Positions 33,454 to 45,500 of a DNA stretch of 64,000 bases are shown piece after piece. The notes below the pieces were generated by a model. The model saw nothing but the letters and a program-made list of their open reading frames with translations, ran no database searches and was not told the origin of the DNA. A program made the position numbers and the translations under genes. Within the stretch, counting starts at the first letter, position 1. Each line of letters opens with the position of its first letter. Source of the DNA: Pseudoips prasinana (Eukaryota; Arthropoda; Insecta; Lepidoptera; Nolidae); assembly GCA_951640165.1 (NCBI GenBank), contig OX621241.1:10359001-10423000 (forward strand), read 5' to 3'.

Positions 33454-33823
33454 GTTTTATCGGTTCTATTATAACTTGCTTGGTGGTTTGAGCTTTATTT
33501 AATGTTTTTTCTAGATACTCCGCAAAATATGCACCGAAAAGAATTGCACTCATAACACAAAATCGCTTCAGTGTGCTTCATTATCTAAGGCTCAGATATG
33601 AAACTGCATTTTATGCTTATAATAAAAAAATAGACTAAGTTAGCATGATATTAAAATTATCCTCGATTGTACCCATCCAAAATAGAACTTCAAACACAGG
33701 CGAAACGCAGACTACAATATAATCATAATCTTCTACACAACTGTTCATCCCCCCTTTGAACCACTTACAACCCTTTGTCGCATTAAAAATAGCCTATGTC
33801 CTTTCCCAGCCATTTCTAACATT

Positions 33824-34130
33824 TCTACCAACATTTCCACCAACATATCCACCAAAATATCCACCAACATTTCCACCTACATTTCCACCAACATATCCAC
33901 CAACATTTCCACCAACATCCACCAACATATCCACCAACATCTACCAACATATCCACCAAGATTTCCACCAACATATCCACCAACATTTCCACCAACTTAT
34001 CCACCAACATTTCCACCAACATATTCACCAACATATGCACCAACATATCCACCAACATATTCAACAACATATCCACCAACTTATCCACCAACATATCCAC
34101 CAACATATCCACCAACATTTCCACCAACCA
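33824..34130 (+). repeat. 12-bp minisatellite, array A (CCACCAACATWT)
   Basis: Tandem ccaccaacatwt units, about 25, with variants (attca, agat, atgca). All reading frames are open over the array, so ORFs here are artefacts of the repeat. It is the outer left end of the 33.8-40.7 kb foldback. Confidence 0.9.
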
Positions 34131-34376
34131 CCACCACCATAGACATTTCTCGGATATCACTGGGAACTTTGATATAGAATCAACAAGGTCATTCGTTGAA
34201 TAAAGAATATTATGGGAGCATTATGCAGAAAATAATAATCTTGTTTACGACTTATTAATAATTTTTTCATAACAATATATCAAAGGTGTGTTGTGAGGAT
34301 ATTATTATAAAACTGATACCGATATGGTGATGAAAATTTATTAGCTATATATACCTATATTCATAAACCTATATTC
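34131..34376 (+). repeat. Left arm X of the smaller foldback
   Basis: About 246 bp whose reverse complement is found in three pieces: 34690-34756, 36041-36078 and 40501-40632. The breaks correspond exactly to the mariner and LINE insertions. It contains the segment ggtatcagttttat seen as its complement at both ends. Confidence 0.8.
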
Positions 34377-34664
34377 ATTTCCACCAACATATCCACCAAC
34401 ATTTCCACCAACTTATCCACCAACATTTCCACCAACATATCCACCAACATATGCACCAACATATCCACCAACATATTCAACAACATGTCCACCAACTTAT
34501 CCACCAACATATCCACCAACATTTCCACCAACATATCCACCAAGATTTCCACCAACACTTCCACCAACATATCCACCAACTTATCCACCAACATTTCCAC
34601 CAACATATCCACCAACATATTCACCAACACATCCACCAACATTTCCACCAACATATTCACCGGT
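34377..34664 (+). repeat. 12-bp minisatellite, array B (CCACCAACATWT)
   Basis: About 24 units lying between arms X and X'. Same unit and variants as array A. Confidence 0.9.
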
Positions 34665-34756
34665 AGATTAATGTATATAGGAATGGAATTTATGAATATA
34701 GGTATATATAGCTAATAAATTTTCATCACCATATCGGTATCAGTTTTATAATAATA

Positions 34757-36038
34757 GGTCTTTACCTATGAAATTGCCGTTTTGTATGAAAAAATTTAAA
34801 CGAATTTTTTTCATGAATTTTTTTATTTGTATTAATCGAAGTAATCACCCATGCAATCAATGCATCTTTGCCAACGCAGTGGCAGTTTATTGATGCCCTT
34901 CTTAAAGAAATCAGCTGGACGGGAGGCAACAAATTCTTCAAAGGCATTTTGTACTGCCTCTCGGGTATTGAATTTTTTTCCCGCCAAGAAGTTATCCAAA
35001 TTCTGGAAAAAGTAGTAGTCTGTAGGCGCAAGGTCTGGTGAGTAGGGCGGATGACGGAGAGCTTCCAACCCCAGTTCTTGCAACTTGGAGACCGTCTGCT
35101 GTGCAGTATGAGGTCGCGCGTTGTCGTGCAGGAGCAGCGGAGACGAGCGATTGACCAATGCTGGTTGGAGATGCGCCAGCTTCTCCATCATTGTGCTCAG
35201 TTCTTCACAGTACACATCTGCAGTAATGCTCACCCCGTTTGGTAAGAAGCTGTGATGAATCACACCGGCGCTAGACCACCAAACAGTGACCATCACTTTT
35301 CTAGGGGTAAGTTTTCGTTTAGGGCATTGTTTAGGTGCTGAACCAGGATCCAACCAACTTGCTGAGCGCTTGCGGTTATCAAACAGAATCCATTTTTCAT
35401 CGCAGGTAACAATGCGGTTCAAAATTCCTTCATTTGTGTGTCTGTTGAGCAGTGCAAGGCACGTCTCGACGCGTACTTCGCGCTGGCGATCATTGAGTTC
35501 GTGGGGCACCCATTTGTCAAGCTTTTTTACCTTGCCAATTTGACGCAAATGGACCAATATTGTTTTGACGCTAACGTCGAAAGCTGCTGCTAATTCAGCC
35601 GTAGATTGTGTATCATCAGCTTCCACAACCGCCTTTAATTCGTCATTGTCGACCAAAGTCTTCGGACGACCGCGAGGTTCATTTTTCAGGTCGAAATTTC
35701 CAGAACGGAAGCGAGCAAACCAATAACAGGTGGTGCGTTGGTTTGTAGTGTTAGCTCCGTAAACGTCGTTGATGTTGCGTGCCGCTTGTGCCGCGTTGCT
35801 GCCACGACGGTACTCATATTCCATAATTACTCGAATTTTTAACGTATCCATGATGACGAAAAAGATTGAAATGCGATGAAAATGTAACACTAATCAATAA
35901 AGAAATGACTACTTTTGGAAAAAAGAATCCATGTTTTTAAAATAAAATTAATTTGAAATTAGAATTCTTAGCCAAACAAAAATTATTTTGATTTGAAATG
36001 GCCAGTACTGCAGAACGGCAATTTCATAGGTAAAGACC
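34757..36038 (-). mobile_element. Complete mariner transposon (1282 bp)
   Basis: The ends are 25-bp identical terminal inverted repeats (ggtctttacctatgaaattg ... at 34757-34781, its complement at 36014-36038), flanked by the TA target duplication (34755-34756 and 36039-36040). It encodes one intact transposase on the minus strand. It is inserted in arm X' of the foldback, whose two sides rejoin cleanly when the element is removed from consideration. Confidence 0.93.
34832..35851 (-). CDS. Mariner transposase (DD34D), intact
   Basis: A 339-residue cut-and-paste transposase. I start it at the Met at 35851 (MDTLKIRVIMEYEYRRG); an upstream in-frame Met at 35890 adds 13 residues unlike the family. 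The N-terminal half has two helix-turn-helix domains for TIR binding with a GRP linker (about residues 61-63), then a mariner WVPHEL motif near residues 114-119. The catalytic domain has Asp151 in VTCDEKWI, Asp243 in LLHDNARPH and Asp278 in YSPDLAPTDYYFF. Asp243 and Asp278 are separated by 34 residues, the DD34D spacing of mariners. Length is close to the usual 345. No stop or frameshift is seen, and both TIRs match, so recent activity is plausible. Confidence 0.95.
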   Translation of the reverse strand: MDTLKIRVIMEYEYRRGSNAAQAARNINDVYGANTTNQRTTCYWFARFRSGNFDLKNEPRGRPKTLVDNDELKAVVEADDTQSTAELAAAFDVSVKTILVHLRQIGKVKKLDKWVPHELNDRQREVRVETCLALLNRHTNEGILNRIVTCDEKWILFDNRKRSASWLDPGSAPKQCPKRKLTPRKVMVTVWWSSAGVIHHSFLPNGVSITADVYCEELSTMMEKLAHLQPALVNRSSPLLLHDNARPHTAQQTVSKLQELGLEALRHPPYSPDLAPTDYYFFQNLDNFLAGKKFNTREAVQNAFEEFVASRPADFFKKGINKLPLRWQRCIDCMGDYFD

Positions 36039-36408
36039 TAATAATAATAATATCCTCACAACACACCTTTTGATATATAGTCGCGCGGTCGCCGGTCGAG
36101 CGGGACACATCGCGCTCCCGGAGATTTTGATTTTAAATAGTTAAATTCGATTGTGACGTTAAGACAATGGAAATACAGTGGACATCTAATGTCAATACAT
36201 TCGGAGGAGGTGGAGTACAGTGTTAAATTGTGACCTTATTGTATTGTTTCTATTAAACTTTATTTCAAGTGCAAACCAACGGATTCGTGTTAAGCGGCGC
36301 GAGTTGGTAGCGCGCGGCGTACTCTTTCACACTTACGTAAATCCTCGCTCTCTCTCAGTCACACCGCACCGACGACGCCGCGGCGAAATAGTGATTGTAT
36401 AACTGAGA

Positions 36409-37531
36409 ATGAAAATGACTTGCACTATTTGCAACACGAACATTGATCTAGGGGAATTGTTGAGATACTGGATGCGAAACAGAATTCCACTATAGATGTC
36501 TGAATATCACTTCATCTTCGTTCCGAGAGGAACAAGTCCAATTGAAGCGTAATTTCCAGTGTGAGTCCTGTTCAAATATAACCCAGCGCAGGCGCGTAAC
36601 TGACGAAACCCCAGTTCGTGCCAGCAGCGTGAAAGAGATCAAGACCCAGAAGAATACAGATTCATTCATGCTGGTGGAGCCTGATATCATGGCGAACTTA
36701 ATGGAAAAAGTAAATAGTGTGATAGTGGAAAAGTTGAATGCTCTTGAAACTAAGATCTTGGGAGAAATTAAAGATTGTGTCTCAATATTAGTATTAGAAA
36801 ATAGTAAATTACGTAAGGAATTGGAAATTACTAATAAGAAATGTATTTCATACGAGAACGAGATAGCGACCCTCAAAACTCAGGGGCCGCAAACCGTAGG
36901 GAAGAAACAATTTAAGAACCACGAGCTTAAATTACAACATAAAGGAACTACTCGTACAACTTCTATCATGCCCTTGGCTACTATTGCCCAGCCACCACCG
37001 ACCCCCAAAGGCCACGGAGACATTCATTTTAAAACGGCGGCCGCGGCGGCGGAATCTCACCCGGTGTCCGCGGCTCCGCGGACTGTACCCGGGCCGACAA
37101 GTACTTACGCGGGGATGGCCGCGATACCAGCGGCGGTCACTGATAGCGTCCGCAGTGATAATAATGGTGATTCTTGGATTCAAGTAAGAAGAAATATAAA
37201 GAAAAATTTAATTAAAAGAGGTGGTAATACATCAATCGATTCTCTTAAAGCAGTGGAACGTAAGAAGTTTCTACATATATGGAGATTAGACAAAACTACA
37301 ACAGTAGATAGTTTAGAGGCATACATCAAAAATAATTTAGGAAACTGCGCAGATATCATTATAGAACAATTGAAACCCAAAACTGAACGTGATTATGTGT
37401 CGTTTAAGATCGGTGTATCTGAAAGTAACTGTGAAAAACTTTGTGATCCCGAAATATGGCCGATAAATGTAGAATTTTGTGAGTGGATTTGGTTCGTCAC
37501 CCAGCCAAAACAACCCAACAGAACCAGTTAA
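36409..37531 (+). pseudogene. LINE ORF1 protein (PHD-like finger, coiled coil, RRM-like end)
   Basis: ORF1 would start near 36409 with MTCTICNTNI, the first Cys pair of a PHD-like zinc finger. A one-base shift near 36487 is followed, in the frame running to 37531, by HYRCLN and later QCESC, the remaining ligands. Then come a leucine/lysine-rich coiled coil (about 36690-36890), a proline/alanine-rich linker and a C-terminal RRM-like segment (KKFLHIWRLDKTTTVDSLE, about 37260-37480). Such proteins bind the element RNA and chromatin. The frame overlaps ORF2 by about 50 bases. Confidence 0.65.
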
Positions 37532-40416
37532 TCTATTAATATATGTCAGAGGACTGCGTACTAAGACTTCAAAATTCCTATCTTTTCTGGAGTCATCAGG
37601 ATCGGATTTATTCGCAATAACCGAATCTGGTTTAAATGACGCTATTCATAACGCGGAATTCGCTTTACTGGGGTACCAAGTGTTACGATGTGATCGAACG
37701 GACGGGCGAAAGCACGGCGGCGTGCTTTTAGTGGCCACACCGCGGTTCGTATTACGTCAGGTGACGATTTCCGATGATATTGACATAAACAAGTGTAAGT
37801 TTGAACTAATTTGTGCTGCAGTTTATGTGAAAAATCGCTATATATTTACCTGCTGTGTGTTATATATTCCACTCCAAACCGATGAGACTGAGTATATGCT
37901 AATGTTTAATTTATTAGAAAAAAATATGTTTTAAATATGGAATAAACCTAGTCATATTAGGAGATTACAATTTGTTTTCTTGCAATATTTTTGTAAGTTA
38001 TTACTATGAATATTTTATGGCTTTTGGTAAACTCATTCAGTATAATACCGTAGATAACTGCAGCGGTAGGCAATTAGAACTAGTGTTGAGCGCGAGCAGC
38101 GGCGTGTCGGTGAACGCGGCGGACGAGGGCCTGGAGCCCGTCGACGCGTACCATCCGCCACTCGCGGTGCGCTTCGAGCTTGGCGCGCCGCCGCCGCCGC
38201 CACCCTCCGACTCTCCCCCCCCCCATCACCTCGTGACCCGCACTCTGCCATACCGCGTAAGCAGTGGAACTTTAATAAGGCAGACTTCCATCATTTATAT
38301 TATTTATTAGGTATGATAGATTGGACCGACTTATACCTTCTGGATGATCCTGATGCAGCTTTAAATTTATTTTACAGTAAGATCTACGAAGCTTTCGACA
38401 TTTGCATCCTTGTAAAATATAATAACCCTAAAAATACTAGACATAATTACCCTGTATGGTACACATCAGCAATTATCCGAGATATTAAGTATAAACATTA
38501 TCTTCATAAAAATTACAAATTGACTAAATCGCACAGTGATTATCAGGCGTTTGCTCGGTGTAGAACAAAGGTAAAAGTTCAAAAAGAGAATGCGTACGAT
38601 CAGTATCGAGACCGCGTGCAAAACCATCTGACGACTGATCCTCGCGCATTTTGGGGCTACATTCGATCTAGAAAAGGTAACGTAAACAAGCACAAGTTAG
38701 TAAAGGATGGTCGAGCTTTATCGGAAGCTGAATGCGCCGCGGAATTCGCGCAGTTTTTTGAATCTGTGTACAACAATGAACCGGCTTCACTGAGCGTGTC
38801 GGCGGCGTGTGCGGCGGCGGTGTCGGCGCCGGGCGCTTGGGCCAACATCAGGCAACTGCGCGCTGATGACGTGCGTTGCGCACTCGCACACTTGCCGCCC
38901 AAGCGCTCAGTGGGGCCCGATGGTATGCCGCCGTTTATTTTTAAGGATTGTCGTATGGTATTGATAGAGCCATTACTTCATTTGTTCAACGCTTGCATTA
39001 CGACCGCAAAGTACCCGGATCGATGGAAACTTACTCGAGTAGTGCCGGTGCCTAAAGGCAAGGGACGTCCTGATCCTGATCCTGGTGATTATCGCCCTGT
39101 AGCAGTTCTATGTACGCCGGCCAAGGTATTTGAAATGACTATCCATAGTTGCCTTTATGCACAGGTAAGTGCCCAGTTGTCCGATGCACAGCATGGGTTC
39201 CGGGCCTGGGACAGCTGGGAACTTGCTACATTTAATGACAAATTTAGTACCATCGGTGGATGCTGGTCACCAGGTAGACGTGGCGTATTTCGACTTTAGA
39301 AAGGCGTTCGATACAGTCGACAATGACGTCCTTTTATCGAAATTGGCTAATGTAGGATGCACGCCACATATGCTTACATTTTTCTCGAACTACCTAAGGG
39401 ATAGGTGTCAATATGTGGATTGTAGTGGATACCTTTCTGAGGTATATTTTACGAGATCCGGTGTCAGCCAAGGAAGTAACCTGGGTCCTTTTTTATTTAT
39501 TTTAGCGATAAACGACCTTCCTGAAGTCGTTAATAGCTCCACATGCTTGCTGTTTGCTGATGACCTGAAATTGGTACAGAAAATATCGGATAACACTGAT
39601 TGTAAGTTACTACAACAGGACATTCAAAGGGTGGCTGAATGGAGTATAAAGAATAAATTATTCTTTAACGTAGCAAAGTGTTCAGTGTTATCCTTTAGTC
39701 GCGCGCATACCCAGCTTCACTACCAGTACCACATGAATGGACAGCCCTTTCAGCGAGTCGCTGAAGTCAAGGACCTAGGAATACACTTCACCGCTGATGT
39801 TAATTTTAGGACCCACATCATCAGCGTTTGTAAAAAAGCGTTTCGGGGCCTGGGTTTGGTTTTACGAGAGGCTGGTCGGTTCACCAACATGTTAGCATTG
39901 AAAGCTTTATATGAAGCACTTGTAAGATCATACCTAGAATGTAATTCTATAATTTGGTCACCACATGAGACTAAATATATAACAATGTTGGAAAAGATAC
40001 AAAATAGGTTCATCAGATTTTTATATTTTAAATTATATGGAGTGTACCCAGGCTTTCCACTATTGTATCCTACTTTATTTGTTCTAGGTATGGTAGGGTA
40101 TTGGAAATTGGAAATACGTAGGGAGGTAGCTTTAGCCATCTACTTATTTAAAGTAATGCGTGGAGTAAGTAATAACGCTTGCGTCTTGCACGAGCTACAA
40201 CTATGCGTCCCGGAAGAGTACGTGGGGCGGAGGCGGCGGCCGCCACTGCTGTTGGTGCCCCGCGCGCGGACCAACTTGTTGCAGCGCGCGCCTCTGATGC
40301 GAGCGCTGCGCGCGCTCAATGCGGTTACTGATAGTATTGATTTGTTCTATTGTTCACTGAATGAGTTCACTTTGGCCATAAGTTTATTGTTGTCTAGACA
40401 AGAAGATATGTATTAG
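37479..40416 (+). pseudogene. LINE ORF2: APE endonuclease and reverse transcriptase, frameshifted
   Basis: ORF2 starts at ATG 37479 within the end of ORF1. The endonuclease part shows YVRGLRTKTSKFL, then DLFAITESGL and a GDYN-like region (37955-37970), with a frame break near 37934 and an SDHxP-like DAYHPP at about 38140. The reverse transcriptase begins near 38850 (LPPKRSVGPDGMPP, then YRPVAVL), shifts frame near 39205, then continues with AYFDFRKAFDTV, GVSQGSNLGPFLF and the FADD catalytic box at 39550. It ends at a TAG at 40414. Its role is target-primed reverse transcription. With at least two frameshifts and a shortened endonuclease start it is inactive. Confidence 0.8.
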
Positions 40417-40632
40417 TTATTCCTAAGTTAAAAAATGTTATGTATACGCTATCGCAATGGGTAAACTGTCATGGTAGTGTATGTGGTATAAATAAATAAA
40501 TATTGTTATGAAAAATTAATAAGTCGTAAACAAGATTATTATTTTCTGCATAATGCTCACATCATATTCTTTATTCAACGAATGACCTTGTTGATTCTAT
40601 ATCAAACTTCCCAGTGATATCCGAGAAATGGT

Positions 40633-40694
40633 GGTGGTAGTTGGTGGAAATGTTGGTGGATATGTTGGTGGAAATGTTGGTGGATATGTTGGTG
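40633..40694 (-). repeat. 12-bp minisatellite, array C (GTTGGTGGAAAT orientation)
   Basis: About five units in inverted orientation relative to array A, marking the right end of the foldback. It stops at the SART-like element's flank. Confidence 0.85.
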
Positions 40695-40705
40695 GACCAG
40701 ACAAG

Positions 40706-40721
40706 TAGGTTAGGTTAGGTT
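40706..40721 (+). repeat. Interstitial telomeric repeat (TTAGG)n, short
   Basis: taggttaggttaggtt is three units of the lepidopteran telomere repeat directly before the 5' end of the SART-like element. The 3' flank of the element is ggttag (46061-46066). Confidence 0.75.
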
Positions 40722-40762
40722 GAGGAAAGGTTCGCGCGGATCCGAGCGTAGTCATCGCTCGG

Positions 40763-42583
40763 ATGCCAGAGCGTGACGGGCAGGGTCGCTTTGTTGCGGC
40801 AGCTCCAGTGGAGCATGTGGAGGGCGTGGAGAGCGACCCTGGGCTAGCCATGGCTGACTCGAGCGGGGGCTCCACTGTGTCCCTGCTGGGCAGCAACCGT
40901 GCGGAGGCCGCTGCTGCGAGGCGGTTGCAGCGAAAGGAAGCCGCGGCTGACGAGGTCAGCGAGTTGGCCCGGCAGGCTCGAGAGCGGCGCTCCGCTCGGA
41001 TGGCTGCAGGGAGCTCATCGGCGGTGGCGCTCAGTCGCCAGGTTTTAGACGGAGTGGACGTGGTTCTGAGGGTTGCCACCAAATCGGGCAACCTGAAGGG
41101 CACGTTCACTCGAGCTCTGAAGGAGGCGGCTGACGGCATCCAGGAGGTGGTTGAGGTCCTCGCCAATCGCACCGGCACCGAGGAGACGGCGAAGTTGTGA
41201 GGGGAGAACGACCGTCTCCGATCGGAGCTGGAGGACCTCAAGCGGCAGGTTGCCGCCCAAAGGACAGCTCCCGCAGTTGCCGGGTCCTCTCCTGTGGCGA
41301 CCCCATCGCCGGCTCCATCGCCGGCCTCTTTCTCGACCCCTGCACTTGTGGATGCGGAGGTCGAAAAGATCGTCCGCGTCTGCATGATGCAGTGCGGTAA
41401 GATGGTCGGTGCCCGTTTCGAGGCCATAGAGGCGAGGCTCCTCCCAGCGGAGTCCGTCCGCCCTCCACTCGCCGGGGACGGGCGGAGGAGGAAGGTTGTC
41501 CACGAACGGGGTCCGGCGGCCGCGGTGGCCGCGGCGGCTAAACCAAGCCGACCAGGAACGACAGTGGCCTCAAAGCCCGCGTCCCAAATGCCGACCTCCC
41601 GGACAGCGGGACCTCCAGCGGCTGCGCCTGGGCCTAGCACTGAGGCCTGGTCGACAGTCGTCAAAAGGGGCCGCAAAAAGAAGAAGGCGGCGCCACCGGC
41701 ACCAACACCGGCACCTCAGAAGGCGAAGGGACCGCCTAAGGTCAGAGGCCCACGCTCCGCGGCTGTAGTGATAACACTGCAGCCCAGAGCCGTTGAAAGG
41801 GGCATTACATACAAGGCGGTCCTGACGGAGGCAAAAGCCAAAGTCGCGTTCCCCGACCTTGGCACACCGTCCGGCTTCAGGATAAAGTCGGCGGTGACGG
41901 GGGCGCGGCTGCTTGAGGTGTCGGGTGACTCCAGCGGGGCGAAGGCGGACATCCTGGCCGCCAAGTTGAGGGAGGCCCTCAACCCGGAGGACGTGCGGGT
42001 GTCCAGGCCGGTGAAGACCGTGGAGCTGCGCGTCGACGGCCTGGATGACTCGGCGACTCCGGCTGAGGTCTTGGCGGCCGTCGCCCGGGTCGGTGGATGT
42101 CGACCCGAGGATGTGCGGACGGGCGACATTCGCGCCGACGCCTCCGGACTCGGATTCATCTGGGTGCGGTGTCCGGTGGCGGCGGCGAATAAGGTCGCCA
42201 GTGCTGGGCGACTGTTGGTGGGATGGGTTGCGGCCAGGGTCAAGCTGGTGCAGCCCAGGGCTATGCGGTGCTACCGATGCCTGGACATTGGGCATGTCCG
42301 GGCGCGGTGCACCGCTGAAACGGACCGCAGCGACGAGTGTTATCGCTGCGGCCAGCCCGGCCACTAGGCGGCCCAGTGCTCTGCGGCGCCAAACTGCAGC
42401 CTCTGTACAGCTGCAGGGAGGCCCGCGGGGCACAGAGCGGGCGGGAAGGCCTGTGGCGCTACCGCCACGAGGGAGAAAAAGGGAGCCAAGGCTGCCGGGG
42501 GCTCTTTACCCCCCCGACAGCCTGGCTGCTCTTCGGCCGACTCCCGGCCTGAGATGGGTGCGGAGGGAATGGACACGGCCTAA
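40763..42583 (+). pseudogene. SART-like ORF1, gag-like zinc-knuckle protein, two in-frame stops
   Basis: About 606 codons from Met40763 to TAA at 42581-42583. It is broken by TGA at 41198-41200 and TAG at 42365-42367, both in the same frame, so these are simple substitutions. The N-terminal half is charged and helical (EVSELARQARERRSARMA). A proline/alanine-rich middle is followed by a conserved R1-type domain and three Cys-His knuckles: CYRCLDIGHVRARC at about 42272, a second starting CYRCGQPGH split by the TAG, and a third with CSLC near 42390. It would form RNA-protein particles that carry the element RNA to telomeres. Confidence 0.85.
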
Positions 42584-45500
42584 TGGCGCTGTTTCATTTC
42601 CTCCAGGGCAACATCAACCACTGCGCCAGAGCTCAGGATCTCTTGCTCCAGAGCATGGCGGAGTGGTCGATTTCGTGGCGGTGGTCGCCGAGCCGTACTT
42701 TGTCCCCCCCAGGGATAACTGGTTGGGAGACTTGGACGGCTTGGTGGCCATCATTGGCGGGGCTCTGGTCCACCCGTCCCGAGGGCACGGCTGGGTAGCA
42801 GCCCTCGTGGACGGAATTGGTACGATTGGGGCGTATTTTTCACCCAACAAGAGTCTCGCCGACTTCGAGAACTTCCTTGTCGAGTTGGGTGCCGTCGTAG
42901 GCCGGCTCCACCCTCGCCCCGTGCTGTTGCTCGGGGATCTCAACGCCAAGTCTTCTACGTGGGGATCTCCGGTGACGGATGCCCGGGGTGAGGTGCTGGA
43001 GGAGTGGGTGGTCACGACTGGCCTGACCGTCTTAAATCGGGGGTCGGTCCACACTTGCGTGCGGCAGCGGGGCGGTTCAATAGTGGACGTCTCGTTCGCT
43101 AGCCCTGCTGTCGCGAGCCGTTTCCGCGACTGGCGTGTCGCCGTGGAGGTGGAGACGTTGTCGGATCATCGGTACATCCGTTTCGACGTCTCCGCCCAGA
43201 CCACTGGCGGCCGCGGTCCACCGGCCCCGCGGGTGGACGGTCCACGCTGGGCGCGTAAGCGCATCGACAGGGAACTTCTCGAGGAGGCCGCCATTGTCCA
43301 GGCCTGGTACCGGGAGCCGGCGACGAACGGACCCGTCGACGTCGAAGAGGAGGCGCTGTGGTTACGCGGGGCGATGACGCAAATCTGCGACGCGTCTATG
43401 CCCCTGGTCCACACACATACAGGAAGGCGCCAGGTGTACTGGTGGACCACCGAGATCCCGCAATTGCGCGTCGCGTGCGTGGCGGTCAGACGCCAGTACA
43501 CCCGATACTGGAGGACACGTCGTCGGGTCCCTGACGAAGAGGCCGCGCTGTATGAGGTGTACCGCGCGGCGAAGGAGGCTCTGCGGCTGGCCATCGGTGA
43601 AGCCAAGACGCGAGCCAGGGAGGAGATGTGGGAGACTCTGGACGGAGATACGTGGGGGCGCCCTTATCGTGCGGTTCGAGGGTAACTTCGAGCCGCGGCG
43701 CCTCCACTCACGGAGAGTCTCCAACCCGAGCTGCTGGAGGAAGTAGTGGCAGCCCTCTTCCCGGCAAGAGCGGAGCACACGCCACCACCGATGGTTTTGC
43801 CCACAGCCGCAGAGCCTACAGAGGATAACGCCATCAGCGTCCCAGAGGTGACACAAGAAGAGTTGAGGGCGGCCGTGATGCGGCTCCGGGCCAAGAACGT
43901 GGCTCCGGGGCCCGACGGGATTTACGGTTGTGCGTTGGCCCTCGCTCTGAAAGAGCTAGGTCCCCAACTGACGGGACTCTACACAGCGTGCCTTGAGCGG
44001 GGCCAGTTTCCCACTTTGTGGAAACATGGTCGTCTGGTCCTGCTCAGAAAGGCGGGGCGCCCTGCAGACTCGCCGTCCGGGTACCGGCCCATAGTGCTGC
44101 TGGACGAGGTGGGCAAGCTGCTCGAGCGGATAATCGCAGCCCGCCTCGTCGGCCACTTGTGCGGAGAGGGGCCGGACCTGGACGAGAGCCAGTTCGGCTT
44201 TCGGCATGGGCGCTCTACCATCCACGCTGTGTCGAGGGTGAGAGTCCTGGCGGAGGAAGCAGTGTCCCGGGGTGGGGTGATGTTGGCGGTGTCCTTGGAC
44301 ATCTCCAACGCCTTCAACACCCTGCCCTGGAGTTGCATTCGGGAGGCACTGCGATATCATCGGGTGCCTTCCTACCTCCGCCACATCGTTGGGGCTTACC
44401 TGGCGGAGAGGTGTGTCACCTACGTGGGACGAGATGGCGGACACCGGCACTCAATGTCGTGCGGTGTTCCACAGGGTTCGGTTTTGGGCCCACTCCTGTG
44501 GAACATCGGGTACGACTGGGTGCTGAGGGGCGACCTCCAGCCGGGCGTGGACCTGACGTGTTATGCGGACGACACGCTGGTCACGGCCCGTGGGAGTTCG
44601 CACAGGGAGGCAGCGTTGCTGGCGACGGCTGCGGTCTCACAGGTGGTGAGCTGCATCCGGCGCCTCGGCCTGGAGGTGGTCCTCAACAAGTCGGAGGCCA
44701 TGATGTTCCATGGTCCCCGGTGGGCGCCGCCGCCCGGATCACATATTGTGGTCGGGGGGGTCCGGATCGCTGTCGAGCCTACCATGAAGTACCTGGGATT
44801 GGTGCTCGACAGCCGGTGGGACTTCGGACCCCACTTCCGGCGGCTGGTGCCTAAGTTGATGGGCGCGGCTGGGGCGCTGTCAACGCTGCTTCCCAATCTG
44901 AGGGGCCCGAGCGCGGCCTGTAGGCGGCTCTACGTGGGGATCGTGCGGTCGATGGCCCTGTACGGGGCCCCAATCTGGGCAGCTGACCTGACGGCCGGTA
45001 GCATTGCTGTTCTGCGGAGACCGCAGAGAGCTATGGCCGTCAGAGTCATCAGGGGATATCGCACGGTCTCCTACGAGGCGGCCTATGTACTGGCCGGATC
45101 CCCGCCCTGGGACCTCGAGGCGAAAGTACTTGCGTCACTGTACCGGTGGCGCGAGGAGATGCTGGCGCAAGGCGAGCGGCCGATGCAGCAACACATGGAG
45201 CTGCGTCGGTCGCAGCTTCGCGAGGCCCTGGTGGCGGAATGGCGGGACAGGCTCTCGCGCCCAACCGCCGGCCTCGTCACTATCGAGGCGGTCCGGCCGG
45301 TGCTCGAGCGTTGGCTCGGGAGGAGGCACGGCTCCCTGTCGTTTCGGGTGACGCAGGTACTCTCGGGGCATGGCTGCTTCGGGAAGTACCTGTGTCGCAT
45401 AAACAGGGAGCCGGACGCCCGGTGTCACCACTGCGTCAACTGTCGGGAGGACACGGCGCTGCATATGCTCGCAGAGTGTGCCGCTTGGGAGGAGCAGCGC

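Larger units (their letters stand above)
36079..40500 (+). mobile_element. Full-length LINE, CR1/Jockey superfamily, with PHD-type ORF1
   Basis: It begins with a GC-rich 5' UTR (tcgcgcggtcgccggtcgag), has two overlapping ORFs and ends in a TAAA tail (40488-40500). The 5' end looks intact. Flanking arm sequence resumes as tattgttatg at 40501, with a few duplicated bases (tat/tata) at the junction. Both ORFs have frameshifts, so the copy is dead. Confidence 0.8.
34690..40632 (-). repeat. Right arm X' of the smaller foldback, split by insertions
   Basis: The reverse complement of arm X (34131-34376) runs through 34690-34756, 36041-36078 and 40501-40632; the interruptions are the mariner and the LINE at 36079-40500. 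Sequence either side of each insertion joins in the order of arm X. Confidence 0.8.

Noticed and set aside
36984..37187. Arg/Pro-rich frames overlapping LINE ORF1
   Set aside because: Shadow frames of the GC-rich linker of ORF1 without any domain.
40597..41676. Long minus-strand frames opposite the SART-like ORFs
   Set aside because: GC-rich coding sequence leaves the opposite strand open by chance. The plus-strand frames have the recognisable domains.
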